Shown here piece by piece: positions 11,523-22,850 of a DNA stretch of 64,000 nucleotides. Under the pieces are notes generated by a model. The model made no database searches. It was not told where the DNA came from and was given only the letters and a program-made list of their open reading frames with translations. Made by a program: the position numbers and the translations under genes. This DNA comes from Gelatoporia subvermispora B (Eukaryota > Basidiomycota > Agaricomycetes > Polyporales > Gelatoporiaceae): NCBI GenBank assembly GCA_000320605.2, contig KB445792.1, forward strand, positions 625,581 through 689,580. The letters run 5' to 3'. The stretch's first letter is position 1, and every line of letters starts with the position of its first letter.

Positions 11523-12352
11523 TTACGATTCGGCGTCCTTCTCGCTTCCCACCACTTGTTTCTCGATCCACTCACATGCCGCGTCCGTGGCATGTTCAAC
11601 CGGCTTATCGAATAGATACGGGAGCACAGGCACGATGGCAAGCCCAGTGGTGGTTGGGCCCCAAGCCTTGACGCGTGGGTTCTTAACATTCGCAAACACC
11701 TTCTTGGCCTGCTTGACAGCAGTGTGAATGGTGAACGCTGGAAGGGCCCTGAAGGAGATAGAGGCGTGAGCGAGTGAATGATGTCATGAGAATGGAAACT
11801 CACATGGAGGCTATAGACTGGAAGATGGCGCGCTTCACGGCGACCATCCCGACCCGGGTAGGCTCCGAGAGATGGGCAGCCTCAAGGGGCGTTGGGCCCC
11901 TCCTGTGCGCCTTGTAGGACTCATAGCCTACATCACTGCGCGGAGCATGGCCGGGTCAGTAAAAAGGGAGGCGGGTCAGCTGGTGAAGCTCACCTAGCGA
12001 GGTATAGCCATGAGATGCCGTATGCAGCCGTGACGATCGCAGGCGGAACGACAGGACGAAAAGCTTCGCCAATATCACTAGTCTAATGTAAATGCATGGC
12101 TTATCACGGTGGCCGGGAGCGGGGACGGCGTACATATGCGACATATCGGTGTCCTGCGAGAAGGGCCGTTCTTAGACGGGCACCATAGGCCATGTAACGG
12201 AGGTTGGAATCCGTCGAGTCGGCATTGCGGTCGACGAGCGTGTCGATCTCTTTCTTTGCCTGCTTCGGCGTCGTCGGTGTGGCCATTGTCGTGATGTTTG
12301 TTGAGAACGGAGGCGGCGGTGAGGGAGTGGAGGAAATATCGTTCTCAGCCAC
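11523..12352 (-). CDS. MTFP1: Mitochondrial fission process protein 1 (MTP18/MTFP1 family)
   Basis: Four exons: 12352-12134, 12082-11994, 11935-11804, 11748-11523; 221 aa. An inner-membrane protein linked to mitochondrial division (known mainly from animals; function in fungi is inferred). Seen: DSNLRYMAYGARLRTAL, RYVAYTSDIGEAFRP, ISWLYLASDVGYESYKA, RAIFQSIASMALPAFTIH and VPVLPYLFDKPVEHATD, matching the family order. A second in-frame ATG (MATPTTPKQ) lies 22 codons inside and could be the real start. It faces the forkhead gene across about 190 bp. Confidence 0.88.
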
Positions 12353-12543
12353 CCGTGCCGAAGAAAGATGTCATTCTCACGGCGCGGGACGAGCGCTTTT
12401 TTTCACGAGCGTCTGCGAGCGCCTGACCCGCGGGCCACAGCCGATTTGCGCCGGCCGGGGCGGACTGGTGGACAGCCAGAACGGCTGAGGTCGTTAGGAG
12501 TCAGCTAGGACTTGCTCACCGTCCCCGTCCCGACGCGCACTCC
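12353..12543. promoter_or_regulatory. Shared promoter region MTFP1 / forkhead gene
   Basis: 191 bp between divergent start codons, GC-rich, with no TATA-like box. Confidence 0.45.
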
Positions 12544-14659
12544 ATGGCTACCATCGCCGCCAACCACCAGGATACCCTCTCTTCCTCTCTCCCCATCGAG
12601 CAGGACTGTGGCCCCAGCAAGATTAGCGCATACTACAGCCTTGTCTTCCCGAACTTCACCTACTATCTCCAGACTCTCAACGTTACTGTCGGCCGGCGCT
12701 GTATCCCCGCTAATGCGGCCTCATCTTCGGACAACCCCCAGGTCGATGTGGACCTTGGGCCTCTCAAGAGTGTCTCTCGCCTCCATGCGAAGATTGAGTA
12801 CGAGGAGGACGAAGAACGCTTCGTTCTGCTCGTCCTGGGCAGGAATGGAGCCTGGGTGGACGGTGTCTGGTCTGGCAGCGGCAGCAAGGTCCCCCTTAGC
12901 GACAGGTGCGTCCTTTCAGACCTACAGAACATACTGCAGGGCACGCTAACTCAGCTGTGGCCAGGTCCCAGATACAGATTGCCTCTAGGACATTCCACTT
13001 CGTCCTGCCGCCTCCCCCCGCCCCAGAAGACTCGCCATCGCCTAGCTCTCAGTCCTCGGGCCCCCGCGCGCGCTCTCCCTCCGTGGACATAGTCGATATC
13101 ACATCATTCTCGCCGCCCTCCTCCCTGCCTTCATGTTCCCCTCCACCTACCACAGTACACCCCGCCCCGCCCAAGGCACCACCATTAGCCGGCTCTTCAC
13201 TGCCCAACTCGAATTCGATATCTAAGTTCAAGACGAATCCGAAGAAACGTCGGAAGTCAGAGACCTTGAGTCAGCCACCTCCACCCCCGGAGGTCATGCC
13301 GCCCAAGCCACAGTTGACATATGCGCAGCTGTGCTATAGAGGCATTAAGGCGCTGGGTGGCAAAGCCTCGCTCCAGGATATTTGCCAATGGATCAAGGAG
13401 ACGTACGAGTGGTTTAAATATTGTGATAAGGACTGGGAGGTGCGGCGATACGTTTTCTCATCTCAATGTGCTGCTTATATGCGCTTTAGAGCTCCGTTCG
13501 ACATAACTTATCGTCTAACCCCGGCTTCAAGAAGCTCCTTAGAAGTAAGGAAGAGAAGGGAAAGGGTGCATTGTGGCTCATTGAAGAATCCCACGAACAT
13601 ACGTTCGAGGAGCAAGATGCCAAGAAGCAGCAGGCCGCTGCTCTGGCAGCCGCTGGCGGCAAGGATGGGAAGACTGTGGGCAAGAAGGGGAAAACAGTAG
13701 TTCCCCTGGAGCCGCCGCTAAAGAGAAGTGTCAAGGATCTGAAGGGAGCGCCACTTCCGCCTCCATTAACGTCCACACCTCTGATGCTAAAGACGAGCTC
13801 TACTCTGAATGCAACTCAGGCAACCGCCACATTTAGCCCCTTCTCAGGTCCCGTCAAACTAGAACCCGCTACAACGTTAATACCTCCCGCAGGTTCTCTT
13901 ACGCCTTCTACACTTCCCTCTTCTACACTATCATCCTCTTTCAGTACCCCTGCTCCCACTTCTGCCTCTCCCGCGCCACCTGCTGCAATCTCGCCGACCT
14001 CGACAAGCCCCTTCCCTGCCATTCCTGCCTCTGTCCGCATTCCGATCATCGTTGGGCCTGTACCTCAGAATTCGCCCGAAGCTACCTCGAATCCTCCCAA
14101 GCCGATCGTTCTTCACGAGAACACGCTGATCCTCAACCCCGACATCTTCTCGCACCTCTCACAGCAACAACTCCAGGAACTCGAGGCCCTTGGCGCGCAG
14201 AAGGCGCTGGAAATCTTGCAGAGCTACATCGTACGCTACTACAAGGAGAAGCTCAAGGCCGAAGGCGGACGCGGGCGGGGAAGGGGGCGGCCCAGACGTG
14301 CGCGCGGCGGTCCCCCGAGTGGGCGCGGCGCCGGACTCGGCACACCTGTGCGAGTGGACACGCCCTCCATGGGACCGTTCACTACTGCGCCGCTGCCTCC
14401 GCGGCCCGCCCGCCCGCCGTCAGCACAGCCGCCCGCAACCGGGCACGATGCGAATGGGTACGCAAGTGTGCCACCGGGCGTGCCTGCCCAGGCGGCGACC
14501 CATGAGCCCCCAATGGCGTCACTGTGGCCAATGCCCACGTCCGCACTGCCGGAGAGCGCCGCGTCGCCGATTGTTATCGTGGACGACGATCCCCCCGAGG
14601 AGCCTGCCTCGAAGAGGCGGCGGCTGGATGATTCGGGCGCGGGTGCCCCGGCGGGGTAG
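12544..14659 (+). CDS. FHL1: FHA-domain forkhead transcription factor, FHL1-like
   Basis: Three exons: 12544-12905, 12965-13439, 13490-14659; 668 aa. The N-terminal FHA domain (about residues 30-150) contains VDVDLGPLKSVSRLHAKIEY and NGAWVDGVW. The forkhead domain follows with QLTYAQLCYRGIKALGGKAS, KYCDKDWE and, across intron 2, SSVRHNLSSNPGFKKLL. The C-terminus is Pro/Ser/Thr-rich with a helical patch (LSQQQLQELEALGAQKALEI) and an AT-hook-like GRGRGRPRRARGG. FHA before forkhead, and the DLGP motif, favour the Fhl1 branch, which in yeasts controls ribosomal protein genes; Fkh1/2 is the alternative. Target genes here are unknown. Confidence 0.85.
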
Positions 14660-16513
14660 CCTGCGGCCCTGCGCTGCATGTGCTACGAAGCGGTGTGTCG
14701 ACGACGATCTGCGCGATCGCCCGGATAGGCGGGTCGCGCGTTATGACCTCGGATAGACTGGTTACGACTTTTGACTGTGTACGGTGTACGGCTCGGCGCG
14801 TGTAGTGGCGGAAGCTCTAGATAGCGTATGGCGCGCGTGTATTCTCACTCACTGTTCCTCTTCCTATCTGGTTCCTCGGCGATCCGAGATGTATATGTAC
14901 TCTCTGGGCTTCTTTTCCGCACATGGCCCTGGAGCAGTTCGGTACTGTGCACGCAACATTCTTATTATACATAACGTTGCAGAGCACAAGCGGTGGTATC
15001 ATATAAGGTGAATCCTTTTTTTGATATAATTTGTGTCGCTGGCTGCAAAAGGAAAGTTGGCCACAGTAACACACAGTCTGCATCTCGCCTTAAGTATCGT
15101 TGACAACCGGCGAAATCATGCTCGCAAAAATATCCAGACCAATGCACTGTCATGCAAGTACTGCGCGCAATGAACGTGTGCCACTAAACAGATATTTATG
15201 CTCTCTGATGCGCGGGCAATTGGCAACAGGGTTCTCCGTAAATTACGGGATATCATGCACACCTGACACACGTGCATTTACCGTGAAGTAGATGTCTAGA
15301 CCATTGAAACGAGGCATTCAGATGAATAACGGGTATTGCCAACATGACAGATACGGATAGCGAGCCCGACGACGCACGTACGTCCTCGTAATTTCGGGGT
15401 CACAGCGAGTTGTTATTTGCGAACATGGGTGAGATGCTCGACTGTGGAGCAAAGCAGCAGGTAAGCTTGATGACATGTTCGTAAAGTCATCTGCCAGCAT
15501 TCTCGCAGAAATGCTGTGAGCAGGTGCAAAGCCAAATGGTGATCAGATGATTCCAGTACATCCCGTGCGACCGGAGCGCTAGCAATTGCGCTCGGCCGCT
15601 CGCAGCTGTAACTCCATAACTGTTTCGCACTGGGCGGACGTGGGCGGGACGAATGTCAGTAGAGAGAGCAACCATCATGCGTCATGTGCTGCGAATTGAC
15701 TGTGTGATAAAGACAGCACCGAGAATCGAGTGAGACGTACAGGGGCGAGGTGTGGCGAATTGCCGTGACCGCCCGGAGTGGTCAGAGCTTGCTGATTCCA
15801 CGCCGTCGATGCACGATTGCGCTGTGATTGGGTCGTGATGAGTGTGGGGATGACGAGGACGGCAGCAATGTGAGACGAGGGCTGTATCGGGAGCGGCCGG
15901 TCAGCGGGCGAGAATGCACGACTTCGCGAACGTGCGTTGGGCTTTGACGCATCGAAAGGGACCTATGACACCTCAGAAACAGACTGAGGATGGACAAAAG
16001 TAGAGCCGTCGCAGAAAATTCTTTTGTTTTGTGGGCGAGTCGGAGGACAGAACAGGGCCTCGACTGTGCAGACAACGGCGGATGAGACAAAAGGAGTCAG
16101 AGGGCGGACAGCGGAAGGAGCTGAGCGAGCGCTTAGTCATGCGCAGGGCGCGCGGGTCCCCATGAACTCTGGACTTGCTGTTTACAACCCACGTGTCTGC
16201 TCTCTTCCAATATCGTCACTGCAACTCAGAACCTTGAATTTTGGGCGGCATTGCGAGCCACCCTGCTCATTCCCTCCCACTCTCCTCCTTCGAAAAACTC
16301 CTCAATCTCTTTCGCAGATCATTGCACGCACGCACACGTTTCTCAGCAAACAAGCTGTAACGAATCAGTGCCTCCTCTTTCTCCTGTTAAAGGACTACAC
16401 TTTCCAATCACCTCGCCGCACATCGCTTCTCTACCACCCTCGCGAGTCTCTCTCTTAGCCGACGCATCCTTCTCCCTGGGCCCTCTTCGTACGCTCGCTT
16501 GTTGTCTACTTGG
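14660..16513. other. 1.85-kb intergenic region before KCS1
   Basis: No gene recognised. Near the KCS1 start, from about 16255 to 16500, the plus strand is rich in C and T, as in many fungal promoters and 5' leaders. Confidence 0.5.
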
Positions 16514-19500
16514 ATGACTCCTGACTCCGAGGGACGACCCGATCGTCAGTCTCATCACTATCCATCCTCTGCCACACCGGACGCTAACCCCGTACCGTCC
16601 TCATCCCGCCTCGACTCTCCCTCGCACAAAGAACGGAAGTTCACTATCGCGCCCACGCCCCGACGCAACACCTCGCATCAGATCTACCCTTACCGCAGAT
16701 GGCACAATGACACCCAGTCCGACTCCGGCGACTCCGGCACGGAGACCACGCACGGGCTCGCTTCACCATTGCGCTCGCCTCGCAAGCAAAGATTCAGGAG
16801 AGCTTCTGATAGGATTCTAACATCTAGTCCTAGTACGTCCAAGTCCGAGCTTTTACGTGCAATGTCTTCCCCCAGGCCGGTGAGGCCCCTGACTCGGACG
16901 CCGTCGTCGCCATCGTCGACGTCCTCCTCCCCCGACTCCCCCGCCCGTGTGGCACACTCGAATCCCAACACTGGCATCGGACGCAAGGTCGCTGCATCGC
17001 TTGACCTCTTCAAAGAGAGCGTGCACTCTCCGGCAAAAGAGGAGAGTAATCCGTTCGAGCGCCCGCGACCTCTTTCATCGGCGTCGAAGAAACGCAGCTT
17101 CCTGGCGCATCCCGACCAAGATGTGGAGGAGGCCCAGTTCGAGTTCGTCAAGCGGTCCGACTGGCCCCAGCGTGAAGCGGCCGCTATACGCCGAGAGAAA
17201 AGCATGACTGGCTTGGAGAGGACGAGGACGAGAGAAAGTACCGCATCCGCTTCCAGCAGTAAAGATGTCGATGCTCGGCGACGGAAGGGCAGGGCACCGT
17301 CAATGCGAGATGCGCACAATGACCTGATGCAGTGGCGAACGGTTGTTGCTGCGCGGCAGGATGGTGTTGGACGGGGAAGAACGAGAGAACGCACGGCTGT
17401 ACCAGAGGATACCTTCGTCGGTTCCCCGGGCACGGATTCGTCACTTTCGTCAGCCTCGACATACCTTCATGTGCAACGCACACCATCCCCACACCATCGC
17501 ACCTTCCTGTACCCCGGTCCCCCATCCCCATCTCCATCCCCATCCCGGGCTAGGGTCTCGGATCGTGACCTACTCCCGCGCGAGACGTCCGATCCGGTTC
17601 CTGTTCCATTCATTGAGCATGCAGTACCTCCGCCCACTCGGTTAGCCTCTCGAGAACGTTCCCGGTCTCCGACTCCCGTTCAGGATATACCACTCTCGCA
17701 AAGTCCTATTTCCCATCGCTTACCCATCGGTCCGGACGTAACATCATTTTCTCCTTGGTCGACTGACGAAGAATCCGCCTGGGAGAGCGCGTCAGTCACA
17801 ACGACGACTTCCATCACCTCTGCATCATCTCCTTTTCCGCTGTCGCCTTCCCGAACAAGCCCCCAGCCTCAACCTCTTGTCCGCCGCCCAAGCGACGAAG
17901 ATGTGGAGGAACGTCATAGGACGTTACTATCTCCATATGACGGCGTTGAGCTCGGCGCACAGGACGTGGAGGGCCTCGAGGAGGGGGATTTTTCATCCTT
18001 CAATTTTTCACAGGAGAGCTTACCTCACATACCTCTTCGACCTTTTCGAAATCAAGTGGGTGGACACAGCGCGATTTACAAATTCACTAAGCGCGCAGTC
18101 TGCAAGGTCAGTTCATCCATCATGTATATACCGTCATTGCGCAGTATGCTGATTGCTATCCGCTATCAGCCCCTCGTCTCGCGCGAAAATCTGTTCTACG
18201 AGGCCGTGGAGCGGGAGGCGCCACCGCTGCTTGATTTTATTCCACGTTACCTCGGCGTCATGCTCGTCAGCTACCGGAAGGTCCCTCGAACGTCGGCGGG
18301 ATTGGCTGCTTCAAATTCGCCGTCCAGTCCGGATCGTGTACGGCCGCCATTACACAAGGCCGCTTCTGAGACTTCGAAGTGGTCCCCACGGCATCGGTCC
18401 GGACATGCTTCTGGTGACGGCGGAGAGACTGAAGATGAAGCCGAGTTACCGGAGGTTGCACTCGATTACAACCGGCATATCATACCCCAGTGGCTGCTGT
18501 CAGCCGGACGTACGCGTGCAATGTCGCATTCGTACGGGTCGGCAACGCTTCCCCGTCCTATCGATGCGCGCCTGCGCAGACCGCATCTCAGCGGGGCGAC
18601 TGCCTCGAGCCCCGACCTTGCGAGTGTTGCCGGCCGTGGGACATGCAACAATGGTCAGTTTCAGCCCACTCGCAGCTCGCTCGGGCGGAGCCAGAGTCCG
18701 CAGGTCGAGGAGCAGATGACTGCGCCGACGCCGACGAACTCTCCGCAGATGAGCTTCTCGAAATCCGCAGACTCGCGGACATCGTCTTCGTATGACCGCG
18801 ATGCAACGCGATCTCTGTCGATGTCCTCTGGATCTTCCTCATTTGGAACCGGCTGGTTTGGAGGGACTGGGTCCACGACGGTCAACACCAAGTTCAAGGA
18901 CCATGTCTTCAGCACGTTGTTGCGGCGGCTGTGCAAGCATCCGTCACAGCGGGCTGGTGCTGCGGGCATGAGGGCCGAGGATGACGGTTCCGTTGCGGAT
19001 GGCGAGGGTGAGAGCACGCCGACCCTTGCGGCCAGGAAGAAGAAGCTGAGTCGTCTCGACAAATTGCGAGAAGAGGAGGGGAGTTTGTTGGGGCAGCCTC
19101 TGAGGCGAGTACAAAGCGAGAGGCATCTTCCCTTGCACGACAGGAGCCCCAGTGCCGGGCCAGAGAGCAGCAACACGCCGGATCTCTTCGAGTTCGAGTA
19201 TGACCAGCTGTCCCCATCGCACAGCGAGTCCACTAGGACGTTCAGAGGTCTCGACGAGGCGGCCTCGCCCTCTGCCCGACATCGTCGGAATCACTCACGA
19301 TCCTTGACATCTCCGTCGACGCCACAGAATATCTTGGAGCCCCATCTGCCGGAAGTTCATCGATCCTTGCATGAGCGGCGTGAGCCCGATCGCTCCGTGG
19401 CGCGTCAAAACCACTTCATTCTGATGGAGGACTTGACGGGGCGCCTGAAGTACTCTTGTGTCCTTGACCTGAAGATGGGGACACGGCAGTACGGGATGGA

Positions 19501-20566
19501 TGCGACGCCATCCAAGAAGAAAAGCCAGCGGAAGAAGTGCGACAGGACGACGAGCCGGACGCTCGGAGTGAGGGTATGCGGCATGCAGGTGAGCGACGTC
19601 CCAGGATGTAGTGTTTGGACTTGTGGTCGTGGATGCATATATCATGGCTTCGCGTTACCTGTCACACGCTTCTTCGGCATATTGGACAGAATAGCTAGCT
19701 GACTGTTTTTACCGCTCAAGGTCTGGAACCATGTAACCCAGTCCTATGTCACGCAGGACAAGTACAAGGGGCGCGAGGTACGCCCGGACGACTTTCCCGC
19801 CGTGGTAGCCTCGTTCCTGCATGACGGCGAGCGCCTCCTAGTGCATCAAATACCCGTCATCCTGCGGAAGCTGTACGCATTAGCCCGTATTGTCAACCGC
19901 CTCAAGGGGTACCGCTTCTACGGTTGCAGCCTGCTCATGATCTACGACGGCGACCGCGAGGCGCAGGAGGTGTTCCGTGCGTCTGTGCTCGACCACCCGT
20001 CTGCGCGCAGCAAGCGCGGCGAGTCCCTCGAGCGTCAGCTCGACAGTCGCGCGATGCACGCGCACACATATGACGGGCACCCCGATCAGCCCCCCTTGCG
20101 CCGCACGCGCAGCGAAGACCTGCTTGTTGGTCCTGTCGCGGACCGCAGCAGCCGCCGGCGCAAGCGCGGGGAGGTGCAGATCCGGCTCGTCGACTTTGCG
20201 CATACGACGACGGGCAGGGACTGGTTGCCGTACCCGCCGCCCGGCGGCGCGGACACGGAGGAGGTTACGAGCGGGACGGGCTACCATGCGGCGGTGGACC
20301 CCGAGACGGGCCTCATCTACGCGCGGTTCCCGCCGCACTATCCCGACGAGCCTGACAGAGGGTTCCTGTTCGGCCTCAAGAACCTAGCGGAGACGCTAGA
20401 GAAGATATGGAACGAGGAGCGCATCCGCCGCATGAAGGCGTCGCGGGACCACACGTCGGCGGACGACGACCAGCTGCCGCCGCTGTCGACGGACGGGAAG
20501 GAGATCTTTGACGAGATCTTCAGCACCCCCGAGGACGAAGAGGACTATGGCATGATTTCTACGTGA
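16514..20566 (+). CDS. KCS1: Inositol hexakisphosphate kinase (IP6K)
   Basis: Three exons: 16514-18106, 18170-19588, 19721-20566; 1285 aa. Makes diphosphoinositol 5-IP7 from IP6; involved in phosphate sensing, vacuole function and stress (family knowledge). The first ~510 residues are disordered and Ser/Pro/Arg-rich. The kinase begins near [17 protein letters not shown] and [10 protein letters not shown]...[10 protein letters not shown]. It holds the inositol-kinase motif [14 protein letters not shown] (D-x-K-x-G), [35 protein letters not shown] and the metal-binding [13 protein letters not shown] motif (seen as [12 protein letters not shown]). A long Ser-rich insert splits the catalytic domain, as in yeast Kcs1. 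Intron 1 is 63 nt and open in frame, so its retention would add 21 residues. Confidence 0.93.
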
Positions 20567-21007
20567 TACGCAGTGCTCATTTCTTCGCGGGCAGCTAGCC
20601 CGCTGCGTCTTGGCCTCGCAATGGTTACAGTCTCTCGGTTTCACTATTTTTAATGGTTCCTTCACCTCATATCCATGTTGTTGCAAGCATCGAGAGCTAG
20701 AGTTCCTGATATCACTCGCAATGTACCCATGTATACAGTGCATAGTAATGATCATTTTCGCTTGGTGTGTATAACGTTTGTGTGAACCACAGCTCGTCGA
20801 TCGAGTACCTCGGTGTATTCACTCGGACGGCTGGATGATTGCTAGCTCATATATGCACAAGATTATGCAAGATTAGACAGGGGCCTCCCGTAGCGGGTGA
20901 ACCCGGAGTTACTAGGATTATGGCCGCAGTCTCATTGTCTGGGGTCAAGGGCTTGACGACGAGCGCAGCGCATCTATTGACACATCAGGAGCCTAATACT
21001 GAGGTAT
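20567..21007. other. Convergent 3' flank of KCS1 and QCR9
   Basis: 441 bp between two stop codons. It should hold both 3' ends; no gene seen. Confidence 0.5.
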
Positions 21008-21358
21008 TTATTCCTGCTCGATGTATTTGTGGCGGATATCCTTCCACTGCTTCTGCACAGGGAGTCAGAAGTGTGTAAGACATGAAGGAGACGAATGACG
21101 CACCCCGCGGTTCCACGAGTCATAGAACTTGGTGACACCGACATCGAAGCCAACGCTGAAGGCGAACGCGCCAGCAAAGATCGCCGAGACGTAAACGCCT
21201 AAAGGGTAGAACGGTCAGCTTGGAGATGCTAGACATTCTCCTGTGGACGACGTACTGTTGCGCTTAACGAGTGTGTTGTAGAACTGGTTCGCGAGGGACT
21301 GCGGTGAATGGTAAGTGATATGCTGGTGAGCAGCTGTGTGCAGACGACTCACGGCCAT
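21008..21358 (-). CDS. QCR9: Cytochrome bc1 complex subunit 9
   Basis: Four exons: 21358-21353, 21298-21256, 21198-21104, 21052-21008; 62 aa. Small subunit of respiratory complex III in the inner mitochondrial membrane. Seen: ANQFYNTLVKRNSVYVSAIF, one membrane helix (AIFAGAFAFSVGFDVGV) and WNRGKQWKDIRHKY, the standard layout and length. The first coding exon is only ATG GCC. It is too fragmented for any plain ORF scan. Confidence 0.93.
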
Positions 21359-21542
21359 GGCGACGTGGAGGCTGGTGGGCTGAGCACAACGAGCACGAGC
21401 ACAAAGCGGGTTGAGTATGAGCGAATATTCACGCGCGCCTAACTCGCATCGTTGACGGGCGCTTCGGACTTGGGACCCGTTCTTTCGCGACCTCTCCCAT
21501 CGCGGTCTTTACCCTCTCTGCCGCCCCCCGCTCGTCGCTGCT
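21359..21542. promoter_or_regulatory. Bidirectional promoter QCR9 / uS11m
   Basis: 184 bp separates the start codons of two nuclear genes for mitochondrial proteins, which suggests shared control (inference). Confidence 0.55.
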
Positions 21543-22196
21543 ATGTCCCTCCTCAAGCAGTTCTCCTCACTCGCGGCGCGCGCGTCGTCTACTGCGTCTC
21601 CAACACGATGCCTGGGCGCGCCTGCGCGGATGTCAACTACGCCGTTCGCTGACCCGGCCAAAGACCAGCAGTATTCCAACATCTTCTCGGGCTTCGTCGA
21701 GTCGCGACAACCAACAGAGAGCACACCAGAAGACTCGGGGCCGCCCGTCGCACCCGCATCCACCTCCAACCCTGCTTTTCACTTCGCACGGCCCTCTAGC
21801 CTGTTTGCTAGTCTGGCAGACGCGAAAAAGCCGTGCTATTCTATCTACATCCAGGCGAGCCGTACGAACACCGTCGCGACGCTCACGAATGACAAAAAGA
21901 ACCCGATACTGCTGCTGTCTGGCGGGAAGTGCAAGTTTAAGGGCCGGAATCGGTCCTCGTTCGAGGCGGGCTACCAGTGCGCGGTCGGCCTATTCCAGAG
22001 GTTGGAGGAGGAGAACAAGAAGGTCGACCTGAAATGGGAGCTGTACCTGAAGGGCTTTGGACAGGGAAGGGAGGCCGTGCAGAAGGCGTTGTTAGGTGCG
22101 GAGGGCGCGACCGTGCGGCATTTGCTTGTCCGGGTGACGGACATCACACCGCTCAAGGTTGGAGGAACGAGGGCGCCGAAGGCCAAGCGGCGGTAA
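21543..22196 (+). CDS. MRPS18: Mitochondrial small-subunit ribosomal protein uS11m
   Basis: Single exon, 217 aa. The first ~80 residues are an Arg/Ser/Ala-rich leader consistent with a mitochondrial presequence. The S11 domain follows: YSIYIQASRTNTVATLTNDK, GGKCKFKGRNRSSFEAGYQ, LKWELYLKGFGQGREAVQKA, then VRVTDITPLKVGGTRAPKAK with the usual GGTR-x-PKA-type tail. It acts in the platform of the mitoribosomal small subunit. Divergent from QCR9. Confidence 0.93.
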   Translation: MSLLKQFSSLAARASSTASPTRCLGAPARMSTTPFADPAKDQQYSNIFSGFVESRQPTESTPEDSGPPVAPASTSNPAFHFARPSSLFASLADAKKPCYSIYIQASRTNTVATLTNDKKNPILLLSGGKCKFKGRNRSSFEAGYQCAVGLFQRLEEENKKVDLKWELYLKGFGQGREAVQKALLGAEGATVRHLLVRVTDITPLKVGGTRAPKAKRR

Positions 22197-22850
22197 CCTA
22201 CTCTTGTGAGCTTCAGGCATGGGATAGTGGACGATATATTTTAATGCTGATCCTCTGTGCAATAGATCTACACGAGTTTCGCTCGGCACTTGCAGCCACC
22301 CGGTCTGCCACAGGCCTACGGAGGCGCTATTGCGGCCGCGAGGGACGCGGCTGCTACTCACTCGGGTTTTGACTGTGCTGTATGCCAGTCACTGATGTAC
22401 ACGCGCGAGGGCGCATATGGTTGTACCTCAGGATGTACATTGACGGTGGTGCACATTCAATCCCATCCGGATTTTGATTCTTCTGCTCACTAGATTCCGG
22501 CGTGAGATTGCGGGGGATGTACACGTTCGTAAGCTAATTGCTATGCAGCCGCAGTGCCTTGTCGTCCACGATGACCTGATGCTGTTCAACGAATTGCAAG
22601 AGCACTGTTGGCTTGTCGGCGGTGGGTCGTCGGCTGTGAATCGGGCTTGGTGCTGTGCCGCGCCGAGCGGCTTATGTCATCGCTCGTGCTGCCTCTCCAA
22701 CGCGTCCGCGCGGCATGCCCTCGCGGGATGCGGCTGCGCACGCCCTCATCTCCTTTTATTCTTCATCCTTTTCCTCTTCCTCTCACCCTCATTTTCGTCT
22801 CACCGCCCGACTTCGTCAAGATACCACCTCAGCGCGCGCTTAGAGCATTC
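22197..22850. other. Intergenic region before the ABHD gene
   Basis: 654 bp with no recognised gene. The last 100 bp before the next ATG are rich in C and T. Confidence 0.45.

Noticed and set aside
16690..17433. 247-codon minus-strand frame
   Set aside because: Antisense to the Ser/Pro/Arg-rich N-terminus of KCS1; no homology signal.
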